Source: Watersipora subatra
Lineage: Eukaryota > Bryozoa > Gymnolaemata > Cheilostomatida > Watersiporidae
Assembly (NCBI RefSeq): GCF_963576615.1
Contig: NC_088711.1
Coordinates: 10,782,869-10,846,868 of the forward strand
Length of the DNA stretch: 64,000 nt
Reading direction: 5' to 3'
Position numbers and translations under genes: made by a program. Shown piece after piece: positions 1 through 10,322 of the stretch; positions within the stretch are counted from its first letter, which is position 1, and each line of letters begins with the position of its first letter. The notes below the pieces were generated by a model. The model did no database searches. It was not told where the DNA came from and saw only the letters and a program-made list of their open reading frames with translations.

Positions 1-2107
1 AATGAAGCCCTAGTCAGAGTGACTAAACTTCAATATGAGACAGCCAAACAGTATTCAAACAGATGATTAATATTAGAAGAAGAGAGCATTCAATGTGAAA
101 TTGCTCAAAAAGTGCTAAGCATTGAGAACTTCGATGAGAGTTCAGACTTGTTGTCATTATGCCTGTTATAAAAAGTATTGTAACAAACTCGTTATGGGAA
201 GAGCTGAGAAAAGACATGAGAAGAGACAGAAAGAATGTGATACAGCAGAAGAGGTGAAATTAGATATTTATAACTTTACAAATTCATGATGATTACTCCA
301 TGATGATGGTACTTTGGTGGGAGAAAAAGAAAACATTTTCATTTTTGTCTGCATATTTTGTGAGCAGCAAAACTAACTCTTTGCAGTTTAAATGACGTGT
401 TATGGCCTACAATTTGGACATAAATTTATAGATAAATTACATGTACGATCCTTCCTTGGTTTTTTGCATATGACCACACAAACTACGCTAGATATGGCAC
501 ACTGTACTATGCAGAGGTGACTAATCTGAATGTATAGCGTAGCAAGGTGTATGAGGCTCTTATGAAGAAGGGGTATTTTACTTATCAATCACGACATCAC
601 TGTCCATTCAGCTCTATCGATTGTGATCAATCTATTGAGCAAACAGTTAAAAGAGACTCAAAGTCTCACGTTGGAATCATAGGGTTTACCAAAAATCATC
701 GGCCTCTCAATGCTGGACTCTATCTCACCCAGAATGAACAGCTGTACATACAGACATGACGAAGATGCTAGTGCCTGGTGATTCGGATGCCGCAAGTTAT
801 GAGATGAGTGAAAAGGCTTGGAAGGCTGATGAGGAAATGAGGGAAGTCATGAAAGACTCATAACAGCAAGAATAAATTCGTTTGCGTTTCAAACCACCAA
901 GCTATTACATATTACCCGTGGTGCAAAAGCCTCCATTGAAGTGAAGCAGGATCTTGAAATGGCAAATGTGATAGGAGAGAAACAGCTTTCAGAATTGGTC
1001 CAGAAGAGATTAAGTACCCAAGAGATTGATTTCAATACATCCATCAAGTCAAACAAGCTCAAAACCTTCACCACATTACTATCAGCTAAGAAAAAATCAG
1101 AAGAAAAAGTCCCAGAGTGTTCGCACAGACGGTTTGAGAATTTGTTAGTGATCAGCCAACAGCGTAACTTGGATTTGAGAAAAGTGTTATCATTCTCTCT
1201 TGGCAACATCAGCTGGTCCTTGGCTAACTCTGATGGCTCTATATTGAAAACTGCCAAGTCGGCTCTGATGGCTGCTGTTGAGGAAGATGTTGATGATCAA
1301 CTATCAATCTATGTTAACCAGGATCAGCTACCAGTCTTTGATCTGTTGTGGTTGATGCTATGGCCAAAATTCAGACCCTAAAAGCTCCTCCAACTTTTGG
1401 CATGGTTGCAAGTCAGTTTTTGCAACGGATAGTTAGTATTACAAACGTATATCACACATTTCGTGTGGATTTTGTTTGTGACACATACTCTGATATCAGC
1501 ATTAAAGGAGGTGAGAGAAGTCGTAGAAGTGTGAAAGGAAGGCAGAAGGTTGCTGTGTTTAGTCCGAACTAATTAGTGCCAAAAAGGTCTGAATTTTTAG
1601 CAGATGGCTCAAACAAGACTGCTTTAGTGAAATTTTTAAAGGATACATGGAGGAATTCAACTGTGAAGCAGATGGTAAAGAGACAAATTCCATCAATGAA
1701 TTCACAGTGTAAGATCTTCTGCTCACTGTCTCGCACATCACAACCAAACCTACCACCCACACTAGATGAGTTAAATCTCCATATATCTAAGGCTGCATAT
1801 CAGGCCGCAATATGGAGAAGAGCCAAGCAAATCATCATCAATGCCCCATCCCCCAGCAACATGGATGGTTTATGGAGGATGGAGAGCTTAAAGCTAGATA
1901 GATGACACAATAACCAGCACCTCCTGATGTGCTCGTGGACATGTTTTGTTGATGCAAAACTGGGTGTCAGTCTCGTCGCTGTCAGTGCAACAATACAGAT
2001 CTCAAATGTACGGACATGTGCAGATGCTGCTGCTGTAGCAATAGAAATAAAAAGGATGGAGATGAAAGTAGTGATGCAGAAGACTCAGATGACTGTGAAT
2101 TAGAAGG
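1..2107 (+). pseudogene. Decayed CXC-domain (TSO1-like) multicopy gene, 3' part
   Basis: Pieces in several frames line up, in the right order, with a multicopy family known to me from aquatic invertebrate genomes that ends in a Tesmin/TSO1-like CXC domain. Seen: a DQSIEQTVKRDS...GIIGFT block (about 610-700); a KLKTFTTLL...ISQQRNLDLRKVLSFSLGNISWSLANSDGS block (about 1055-1240); a VDAMAKIQ...PPTFG...VDFVCDTYSDISIKGGERSRR block (1348-1530); a FLADGSNK block (1595); an AAYQAAIWRRA block (1790); and a C-terminal Cys-rich block CKTGCQSRRCQC...CTDMCRC (1953-2040) followed by an acidic tail. The reading frame changes and stops occur several times, so no intact protein is encoded here. The 5' end lies outside the window. 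The function of the family is unknown to me; the CXC motif is a zinc-binding, DNA-binding motif in Tesmin/TSO1 proteins. Family assignment is from memory of motifs, not a search. Confidence 0.75.
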
Positions 2108-2261
2108 TTAGTATTTGAGTGGTGTTGTAACCAAAGGTGCACTTCATGTTTGATTAGAATACATATGTGTCACACTGTATAAAAGACTGACTAATTGCAA
2201 TTTCACTTGCATAATAAAGTAAACGGTTCAACATAATAAGCATTAATGATGAATATATGTA

Positions 2262-5200
2262 GGGAAGGTGGGGCTAGTTGAGACAAGGGGCAAGTTGAGA
2301 CAGTCCCATAATTTCTAGTTTGCTTCATATTAGAGAGTTGTCCTTTTTACTCAATAAAAGGCACTTCCTGTTGGTGTCATCTATGTTGGATACAAAGACA
2401 TTGGATAACACTCATTCAAGTAAGAATAGATTTTCAAATTTTGAGTAATTTTTCTAAATATTTCCATTGACAGATATTTTTTAATTCTGAAAAAAGAGTT
2501 TGAATCATAAAGCTGAAACTTGGCCACATTTTAGTTTTGAATGTTCAACATAAATCACCAAATTTATAGATTGAAATAAAAAAGCATTTTTTATTTGGAC
2601 CAATTTGGTCTTCAAAAGAAGTGAGGGGGCTAGTTGAGACAGTGTCGGTGGGGTAAGTTGAGACACTGTCTCAACTTGCCCCTAATACAGTACCAGTACA
2701 CCCTCAGGTTACAAACTTAATCCATTCCAGTTTTGGACTCATATGCCAAGAAAATTGTATAGTGAGATATATAAACCCATAGTGAATATCTAAAGCAAAC
2801 ACTCCTAGTAAAATTCAACAAAATTTTATATACGTACTATATATATTAAAAATTAGTAACAAAACCTTTGTCAATTTTGGTAACTTTATTTACCTACAGT
2901 AACTTCAGTGTATTTAGTAGTTATGAGCTAGACTGAAATGTAAAACTACAATGTACTATGTATGTGCAGTGCGTTCGGTAGAAGTTTTTACTTTCTAGAC
3001 AACTGGTTGTAGATCTTTAAATAATTATTGATTGGAAAGCTGATAAATATCTCTACAAGTTTGCTGTAATTGCATCAGTTAACCCACAAAGGTCTTATAA
3101 ACTGCGCTGCAAAAAGCGTGGATTGCAATTTTTTGTTTCATTTTAATTTTGAAGGCATATTCTTTATTTTATAGGATATGTAACAATTTTGTAGAAAACT
3201 CATTGCACTCAATAACATGTTTGCAACAGTTTTCAGCAGCAACAGGCTTGTTGTAATGTCTTTTAATAATCTTTGTAAAAATTTATAACGTCAATTCCGG
3301 CTAACTTGTTTGTTATCAGCTAAATGCCAGTCCATCAATATAATGACATAACCACAGGTGCAAATCAGCCTGCAATCAGGTACAATGCCTTATCGCTGCC
3401 GATTCATATTCAAATGGACAACCACAAACTGCTGGAATTGTTTACCTTAGTAAGATTCACCAATCCTCAGCATCCTCATTCTTTTAAAAATAAATGTTTT
3501 CAGTATTGTCTCACAAAGTAAAAGAAATAAATGAAATCACTGCTGCCTTTATGTTGTCACTCTAAGCAATACGATGATTCTCTTCCAGTTTTATATAAAT
3601 TTCCAGCAACCGTTTTCTTATTCATTTCATATTATATTCTCAGAGAGTGTAGACTTCTTTATAACTAAATAGAGCAGAAACTTATTGTACGCCTAAATCT
3701 CTCTTGGAAAGGAGTGTAAAAGGTATGTCTGTCTATATGTATGCTTTTATTTTTGGATTAATGTTGTTCATCTATGTTTTTAGTTTCTGCAATTCTTGTC
3801 AACACTTCACATTATATTTTATTAGCTATATGTCATATGTTAATCAAGCTTTAAAAACTTTCAGTTTCATGATGTTAAGATGTAAATATAACATGCAGAT
3901 GTCAATTTTGTTGATTGCAGATCAGCATAAAACATGGTGAGAAACTACAAGAGGAAGACTGACAGAGGTAACAAAAATTTGATTGAGAAGCTTCAGTACG
4001 CTGTTCACTTGATGACTGCAGACAATGTTAGCTTGAGAGAGGCAGCAAGAAAGGCGAGTGTTGACAAATCCGCTTTGTCTAGATTTTGTAAAGGAAAACA
4101 TATAGGTTACATTGCTCCACGCCAGGTTTTTGATGCTGCGTCAGAGGCAAAGCTTGCTGAATATTTGATAACGTCAGCTCACATGAATCATGGATTGACA
4201 ATGGAAGAAGCAAGACGCCTTGCATATTCATTTGCATCGGCTAAAAATATCAGTGTCCCACAGTGTTGGAATGAAAAGAAAATGGCAGGAAAAGATTGGA
4301 TTTTGAAGTTTATGGAACGGAATCCGGCATTATCTCTTAGAAAACCGGAGGCGACTAGCCTTGCCAGATCTACAGCATTTAACAAACATACAGTTGGCAA
4401 ATTCTTTGAAAATCTCAAAGAAATTCATAGCAAGAACAATTTCACCGCTAACAGAATCTACAACATGGATGAAACTGGCCTAACTACAGTTCATGTACCG
4501 CCAAAGGTTATTGCCCCTAGAGCTATGAAGCAAGTTGGTCAGGTTACTTCTGGAGAAAGAGGCATTTTAGTCACCCTTGTTTGTTGCATAAGCGCTGATG
4601 GCAATTCAATTCCACCTACATTTATCTGGCCACGCAAAACTGAACGTAATCTGGAGTCATATATGACCAATTCTCCACCAGGCAGTCTAGGGCTAGTTCA
4701 TGAGAGTGGCTGGATGACAACTTCAAACTTCAATAAGTGGATGGCACATTTCATCAGCTTCAGCAAGCCATCTAAAGAGTCACCAGTGTTGCTGATTTTG
4801 GATAACCACCAAAGCCATTTGTCCTACGAAGGAATTGAAATGGCAAAAGAAAACAACGTGGTGCTTCTCACATTTCCGCCACATGTGACCAACCATCTTC
4901 AACCATTAGACATATCTGTCTATGGACCTTTGAAAAAGTAAGCCTATATGAAATTAAACTAAAATATATAACTATATTATAGAGCCAATATTTATTGACG
5001 TTATCAGATTTGGTTATGATGCACTTTAGACACAATGTTCTCCTAATTGTAGATATTACTCTTCCGCCTGCAATGGTTGGATGTTGGACAATGCCGGAAA
5101 GGCGATTAGCCTATACCAGATAGCTGGCCTTGCTGGCAAAGCTCTACACCGATCCCAGACACCTGAAAACATTATTTCTGGATTTAGAGCGACAGGAATC

Positions 5201-6328
5201 TTTCCTTATGACCCCGAGAAATTCACAGATGCTGATTTTATGCCAGCCACTGTCACCGATCGTCCAGTTCCAGTTATGTCTGAGGGTTGCACCCCTACAT
5301 CTGCCAGTGGAAGTGTGGTTTCCAATTTACTGCTTACTTCGGATCAGCCACACCCAATATCTAAAGTAACACCTGAAATGATAAGGCCTTACCCCAAGGC
5401 AGCATCAAGAAAAGGGCAAAGAGAAAGGAGAAGAGGTGAGACATTGGTGCTGACCAACACACCGATAAAAGAGAGAATCCAACAAGAAAGTTTGGCTAAA
5501 GAGAAAAAGCGTCGAACAGTCACACTAACAAAAAAGCGACAAATAGTGGCTGTAAGCAGTTCTGAATCATCAGATGACGAGCCAGTGCCTCTTGATGACT
5601 CTTCATCTTGTGCTTCTGAAGATGAAGAAATGCAGGTGGAGAAAGACTCGATAACAGAGGGGGCTTATGTGGTTGCAGAATATTTGAGCAGAAAAGTAAA
5701 AAAATACTATGTTGGAAAGATACTAAGCACTTCTACCCCCAAAGATGTCGCTGAAGTGACTTTCCTCAAAAGACTAGGTGTAGGGTTCATATGGCCAGAT
5801 GAGCAGGACATCGACATCATTGATATTAGTGCCATTAAGCTCATATTGCCACCACCTCAACCTTGCCCGGGTACTTCTCGTTCCCGAGACAAACTTCTCT
5901 TTGAAGTAGATCTGGACATGGTTAAGGAATAGACTGTTTATATGTATCACACACAGAAATGTGACAGTATACAACATTGTATTTGCATATTATTTGAGTC
6001 TAATATAAATAATATATGGGCTGTAATGTTCTAGTTCCAAATATATGGTCAGATTTAATTGTTTTTTTCATAATATTTCATATTGTCTCAACTTGCCCCA
6101 GTGTCTGTCTGTACTTACCCCACTCCGGGGCAAGTTGAGACAGCTATTAGTCCTCCACTAAAATGGCCACAGAAATTAAATTTTTTGATCATATACCAAA
6201 TTGACCAATGAACAATTTGAGCAACATGTGGCATGTTATTTTACACACATCTAATATCCTTAATTCACAATGACCTAAAAGTTATTGCAAAAAAACTGAT
6301 TTTTGTCTCAACTAGCCCCACCTTCCCC
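2262..6328 (+). mobile_element. Complete pogo/Tigger-type DNA transposon (about 4.07 kb)
   Basis: The ends are inverted repeats: 2262-2284 ends in GGTGGGGCTAGTTGAGAC and 6305-6328 is its reverse complement except for one extra G near the tip. TA dinucleotides at 2260-2261 and 6329-6330 are the target duplication expected of the Tc1/mariner-pogo superfamily. Inside are subterminal copies of a GGGGCAAGTTGAGAC-like motif in both orientations (about 2290, 2630, 2651, 2668, 6085, 6127). One spliced transposase gene on the plus strand fills the middle. Regions 2700-3930 and 5950-6080 show no other gene. Matching ends, the TA duplication and an open transposase suggest a recent insertion. Confidence 0.92.
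3934..5932 (+). CDS. Pogo/Tigger-like transposase, two coding exons
   Basis: A cut-and-paste DNA transposase, expected to act in the nucleus on the element's own ends. Exon 1 is 3934-4937 and exon 2 is 5053-5932; the 115-bp intron has GT at 4938 and AG at 5051-5052, and joining keeps the frame (LKK|YYSSACNGWML), giving 627 residues. Domains: a psq-type helix-turn-helix at about residues 15-55 (LREAARKASVDKSALSRF); a CENP-B/Tc5-type DNA-binding part at about 65-150; and a DDE_1 catalytic core with D179 (YNMDETG), D290 (LILDNHQSH) and D326 (LQPLDISVYGPLKK), that is DD35D. The C-terminal third has a Ser/acidic stretch and a small domain EGAYVVAEYLSRKVKKYYVGKIL, as seen at the tail of other invertebrate pogo-like proteins. 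No stop or frameshift interrupts it. The start is the first Met, a usual MVRNYKRK beginning for this family. An AG at 3919-3920 just upstream may be the acceptor of a 5'UTR intron. Confidence 0.92.
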
Positions 6329-6779
6329 TATATTAATATGTTATATATACATGGTCTGAGTCTTTAAAAATACTTTTCATTTTGTTTTGCAGATCTGTAA
6401 TGATATATGAGTTGCGGAATAACAAGGACAAACTGTAAAGCTGCCACAATATCAACCAAACTGAGAATACATAATATTATATAATACACTTTTAATATTA
6501 TAATATTTAAAGAATAAATATTTGAATGTTATCAGAATTGATTCCAATTTAGGTTATTGCTAACTATTTAGTATTTGTATGTCATTTTCATTATTACATT
6601 GTTGATAGAAGCACAAGAAACATTACAGACATTTATTTAATTAAAATAGTATAATAATTATATTGCTCAAAAATGAACAATCTGAGAGGTGTAGAAACCA
6701 GATATTTGAAATCAGCTCAAAATTCTGATCTAGATGCCACTCTTATCACATAGCCCACCTCCAAAAGGAATAAATCACT

Positions 6780-7110
6780 TTTTTTGACAGCTTTTTGATG
6801 CCCTCCTGCTTTACTATAGGATAAATCGTCATTTAAGTATTTCATATAGAGGTGATGATGAAACAATGAGACCCACCATCATCTCCTTACTGTTGATTAT
6901 ATTAAATTATAAAATAAATCATATGTATTGTTCTCAAAAGTTTTGTTGAATATACAGAACACTGAACATCAACAGAGGCTGCTTGTCACTTCAGTATCGG
7001 TATAGATACTTATAATTGTCCATATCTATTCTTTTATTCACAATATCTGCTTCATTCTTCTGAATATATTTTTCAGACAGATGCACATTCTCATAACACA
7101 TAATCGAACA
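6780..7110 (+). repeat. Array 3'-flank block, leftmost copy
   Basis: This stretch (GGTGATGATGA, then TGAACATCAACA, then CACAATATCTGCTTCATTCTT) is the same as the block found downstream of the GY-rich genes at about 9430-9700, 39770-40010 and 60490-60790. It marks the left limit of the array visible here; 6400-6780 is AT-rich with no feature I recognise. It implies that a further gene unit once lay to the left or was lost. Confidence 0.6.
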
Positions 7111-7189
7111 TTAATTTTTTGTTTGTACTTACACGATAGCTCATTTTTATTATAACTCATACCTGAATGTTGCAATGAGTACAAAGTAA

Positions 7190-7872
7190 CTCCTGTCTCA
7201 CAAGAACTGGGATTCTATGTTATGTATAAACTGCAGTGAGAACTTCAAAAGAGCACGAATCATCATAACTGATGCTTTAAAATAAACAAGACAGATTGCA
7301 TATATTTGATACAATCACCAAGGATAGACTGAAACCAAATAACATAGAAGGCCTTCGTGGTTGCTCAGATATAAACATACTCTTATTAATGAAAAAAGAA
7401 TGTTTAGAAAGTCTTCTGCTGAGAATCATAAGTCTCTTGCAACAACAAACATACCTTTTGGAAAGGCTACAAAGAAAGGTTACTATAAATAGATGTGTAA
7501 AGGAAGTTGGTTGTTAGGGTCCGGTTCACTATTTCCTTTAAAATATTTTAAAGCTTTAAAAATTTAGATAAAATTAACATATTAATGATATAAACATTCT
7601 ATTAGTGTTGATTCTGGCACTGATAGGCGAGAGAATTCAGCCAAATAAGCCATTAAACGAGATGACCAAAGGCGTCAATATATGTAAATTATTGGTAAAA
7701 CGATTGATATTAATGAGGTACTCCACTGAATATATAGCAGCAGTCTGGCATTCAACCAAACTTGAAAGACTACAAATCAAACAAATGACAAGAGGGAAAG
7801 GTGCCAGTTATTACAGCTTGGCAGAGACAAGACAACCATAGGTATATAAAGAGCTAACTAGCAGTTAAGACT
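7190..7872 (+). promoter_or_regulatory. G1 promoter module with TATA box
   Basis: A module of about 680 bp starts with AACTCCTGTCTCACAAGAACTG and ends at a TATA box (TATATAAAG, 7843-7851). About 28 bp downstream lies a conserved CTTCACACYTTTCCCT stretch, the likely start region. The same layout, with an upstream AAAGGTGCCAGTTATTA and GCTTGGCA, precedes the other six plus-type genes. The non-coding exon 1 would be about 7872-7928, ending AAGGCAG|GTGTCT. Confidence 0.7.
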
Positions 7873-8145
7873 TCACACTTTTCCCTGCAGCAGAAGCAAC
7901 TAGTGGGTTCTTTGAAAACACAAGGCAGGTGTCTAGTATATACTGTTAATTGCTTTATTTATTGCTAAAGAATGCAATGATTTGAGACTGTTTTATTAGC
8001 TCACATTCAGAGCCCTGATTTTAGAAGTTTATGGTTTAAGAAGACTTTGAAGTAGTGAGGGCACATAGTCACTGACAGTTACAACTCTCATATTTACCTG
8101 TTGTATATGTTTTCCTACATAAATTTTACAGTTTTCAAACTAAGA

Positions 8146-8502
8146 ATGAAGGTCCTTGCACTCTTCTTGGCTCTTTGCCTAGCTCTTGCGGCTGGATATG
8201 GAGGTGGCGGCTATGGAGGTGGTGGCTACGGAGGTGGCGGCTATGGAGGTGGCGGCTATGGAGGTGGCGGCTATGGAGGTGGCGGATATGGAGGTGGTGG
8301 TTATGGTGGCTACAGCAGTAGAGGGTACAAAAGTTACGGACATAAGAGTGCATACAGCAGTGGATACAGCCGTGGATATGGCGGTGGTGGATATGGTGGA
8401 TATGGCGGTGGATACGGTGGATATGGGGGTGGTGGATATGGTGGACGTGGCGGATATGGAGGCGGTGGATATGGTGGACGTGGTGGATATGGAGGCTACT
8501 AA
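8146..8502 (+). CDS. G1: secreted Gly/Tyr-rich protein (118 aa)
   Basis: A small secreted protein of very low complexity. Residues 1-17 (MKVLALFLALCLALAAG) form a signal peptide with a Leu/Ala core. The mature chain starts GYGG and has seven GGGGY units, then a core YSSRGYKSYGHKSAYSSGYSRGYG, then a tail of GGYGG and GGRGGYGG units ending in Tyr. No Cys, Trp or acidic residue is present. The start at 8146 was preferred to the upstream in-frame ATG at 8107 because all paralogues start at MKVLA and the upstream part lies in an intron. Predicted exons: 1, about 7872-7928; 2, 8132-8514; 3, from 8623 to about 8770. Intron 2 begins 12 nt after the stop. Composition recalls shematrins and other extracellular matrix, shell or mucus GY-rich proteins; Gly-rich antimicrobial peptides are an alternative. 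Function is inferred only from composition. Confidence 0.88.
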   Translation: MKVLALFLALCLALAAGYGGGGYGGGGYGGGGYGGGGYGGGGYGGGGYGGGGYGGYSSRGYKSYGHKSAYSSGYSRGYGGGGYGGYGGGYGGYGGGGYGGRGGYGGGGYGGRGGYGGY

Positions 8503-8744
8503 AAACCTAAACAGGTATTAAATTATGTATTTAAAAAAAATTTACATACCTTCTATGAAAGTTTAGTGTTTAACACATGTTTTTATGATTTGGAGAACTT
8601 ATAGCTTTTCTGTACATTTTAGGTACTTGAACAAGTACAGCCAATAACAACAAACTGGGAGCACATCTCAGAAGATCTGTTGATTTTTTGTTTATTTTTG
8701 TTGTCTTGATTGCAGTATTGTGATACTTTTTTGGATATTGAAAT

Positions 8745-8750
8745 AATAAA
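8745..8750 (+). terminator. G1 poly(A) signal AATAAA
   Basis: AATAAA inside GAAATAATAAAATGG, about 125 bp into the 3'UTR exon. The same context follows each of the seven GY-rich genes. Confidence 0.75.
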
Positions 8751-8770
8751 ATGGTTAGTAAGATAAAAAG

Positions 8771-9960
8771 TACCTTTTCTCATAACGCCATTATATCATA
8801 CAATATATATTGTGTAATAACATGTATATTCAACTGGTGAATGCACATAATATAGAACAAATAGGGTATATTATTAAAACGGATACAAACTGAGTTGATC
8901 CTCTGAGAATAATTGGAAAAATGATTAACTTTACCATTTAAGGTTAAGAAAATACAAGTCACAATAATCATCCTGTAACAGCAGAAACTATAGCCTATAT
9001 AAACTGCATCTTCTTCACTTTGTTATTTCAAGGTTTACTTTCAATGATAAGGAAAAAAATTGTAAGTGTTAAACGTTTTGTTCAAAACAGAGGTCAAAAA
9101 TTTATAAATGAAAAAAAATTAAACTTAAATATTTATCGAGGGCCTGAAGAGTGGAAGTTGACCTGATATAATATTTAATTGACTATTATATACTTGATGC
9201 AAACTAAAGTGGACCATTTTGAAGTCCTATGTGATTTGTCCAAATAGAAGTCAGCAGTAGGTAAGCTTGCTATTGGGAATGGCTAAGATATTGAGGTGAA
9301 TGTTCAAAGTACTGTTAGTAAACACAATTAATTTTTATGAAATTATGATTTCTTGTCTCATATTGGCTAACTGATTTTTTAATAATCTCACCTATTAATA
9401 TGCAAAGGTGATCTAGTAAAATCACACTAACCACCATGATAAACTGTCATTTAAGGATTTCATATAGAGATGATTATAAATCATTGAGACTCGCCATCAT
9501 CTCTTTACAGTTGATTGTATTTAAATAATAAAATAAACCATCTTATATACTAATTCCTATAAGAGTTTATTAAATATACAGAATACTGAACATCAACAAA
9601 GGCTGATTGTCGCTTCAGTATCAGTATAAATACTTAAAATTGTCCATACCTATTCCTCTATCCACAATATCTGCTTCATTCTTCTGAACATGTTCTTCTG
9701 ATAGAGATCCACGTTCTCATAGCGCGTAATCATACGCTAGTGATGATGTCAGGCTATTTTTTGAAACTGGCCAACTAAGCAATTTTAGCGAAGTCTTGAG
9801 TTCTTTGCAAATTGCTGTATAGCAAATAATTGGGAACACAACTGCTGGTGCAAATTGAATGGATTATCCCAAAAATATTGGTCTGAACCAAGTAGCTCAT
9901 GCACTTAAAATTCTCCTCAGATGTAGGCCTATTGGCTGGAAATTTTCTGTTATTCAGAAA
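8771..9960 (+). repeat. 3'-flank block of G1
   Basis: Non-coding DNA shared with the region after the other genes. It includes GATCCTCTGAGAATAATTGG, a GCCTGAAGAGTGGAAG stretch, and near its end the CATCAACAAAGGCTG and CACAATATCTGCTTCATTC stretches. Other full or partial copies are at 20690-21730, 27775-28890, 33505-34840, 39120-40280, 41580-41990, 51835-52424 and 57520-58215, with an inverted copy at 42440-42990. No gene is seen. Confidence 0.75.
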
Positions 9961-9964
9961 ATCT

Positions 9965-10322
9965 TAAGGTGAAGAAAGCTCTTGGTCAGTGCTAGGACCA
10001 CCCAAGCATCTTAATCAGTCTTGATGGTCCCTTTCAAAGATGTGAAACAATTCAAGCTTTGATAATTAGGACAGAAACATGCCATACCTTCAACTAAACC
10101 ACAGGTTCTTATTGATTAAAGTAAAAACACTAGTTGAAATATCTTAAAAAAGCCATATAATAGGTAAATATTAAACATATAAATAAAAATAATATTCTTA
10201 AGGAGACAAGAAGTTGACAGACAGTGTTCCAAAGTCAACTCTTAGTTCACTAGACATAGAGATGTTATCTCACTCAACTTACTGCTTACTAAGGCTAATC
10301 AGCTGACAAAAGAAGTGTACGA
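9965..10322 (+). repeat. B block of the array, interrupted by a LINE
   Basis: Begins near CTTGGTCAGTGCTAGGACCA, includes CTTAATCAGTCTTGATGGTC and the stretch TTAGTTCACTAGACATAGAG, and ends ATCAGCTGACAAAAGAAGTG. After the LINE it resumes at 12678 with GACTTAGTGTCAGTTTATGC. Other copies: 17345-17740, 28890-29300, 34840-35190, 40280-40640, 63222-63680. It always lies between the 3' flank and the minisatellite, and is the segment used to judge unit order. Confidence 0.75.

Larger units (their letters stand above)
2107..6392 (+). other. Putative last intron of the CXC pseudogene, carrying a transposon
   Basis: The acidic tail after the CXC domain stays open to GAAG at 2103-2106, then GTTAGT (2107-2112) looks like a splice donor. 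A pyrimidine-rich tract with an AG at 6391-6392 precedes ATCTGTAA. Joining the exons gives Glu-Asp-Leu-stop in the same frame as the CXC domain, a natural end for an acidic C-terminus. Outside the transposon the intron has only AT-rich DNA (2113-2259 and 6331-6392). Both splice sites are inferred from sequence alone. Confidence 0.5.

Noticed and set aside
5774-5977. Antisense 67-residue frame at the end of the transposase gene
   Set aside because: Overlaps the intact transposase exon on the other strand and has no recognisable content.
8186-8521. Overlapping frames rich in Met-Glu-Val-Ala (also 16636, 27204, 32961, 43198 minus, 51230, 56906)
   Set aside because: They are shadow frames of the Gly/Tyr codon repeat. 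They lack a signal peptide, and they exist in each copy only because the 15-bp repeat keeps every frame open.
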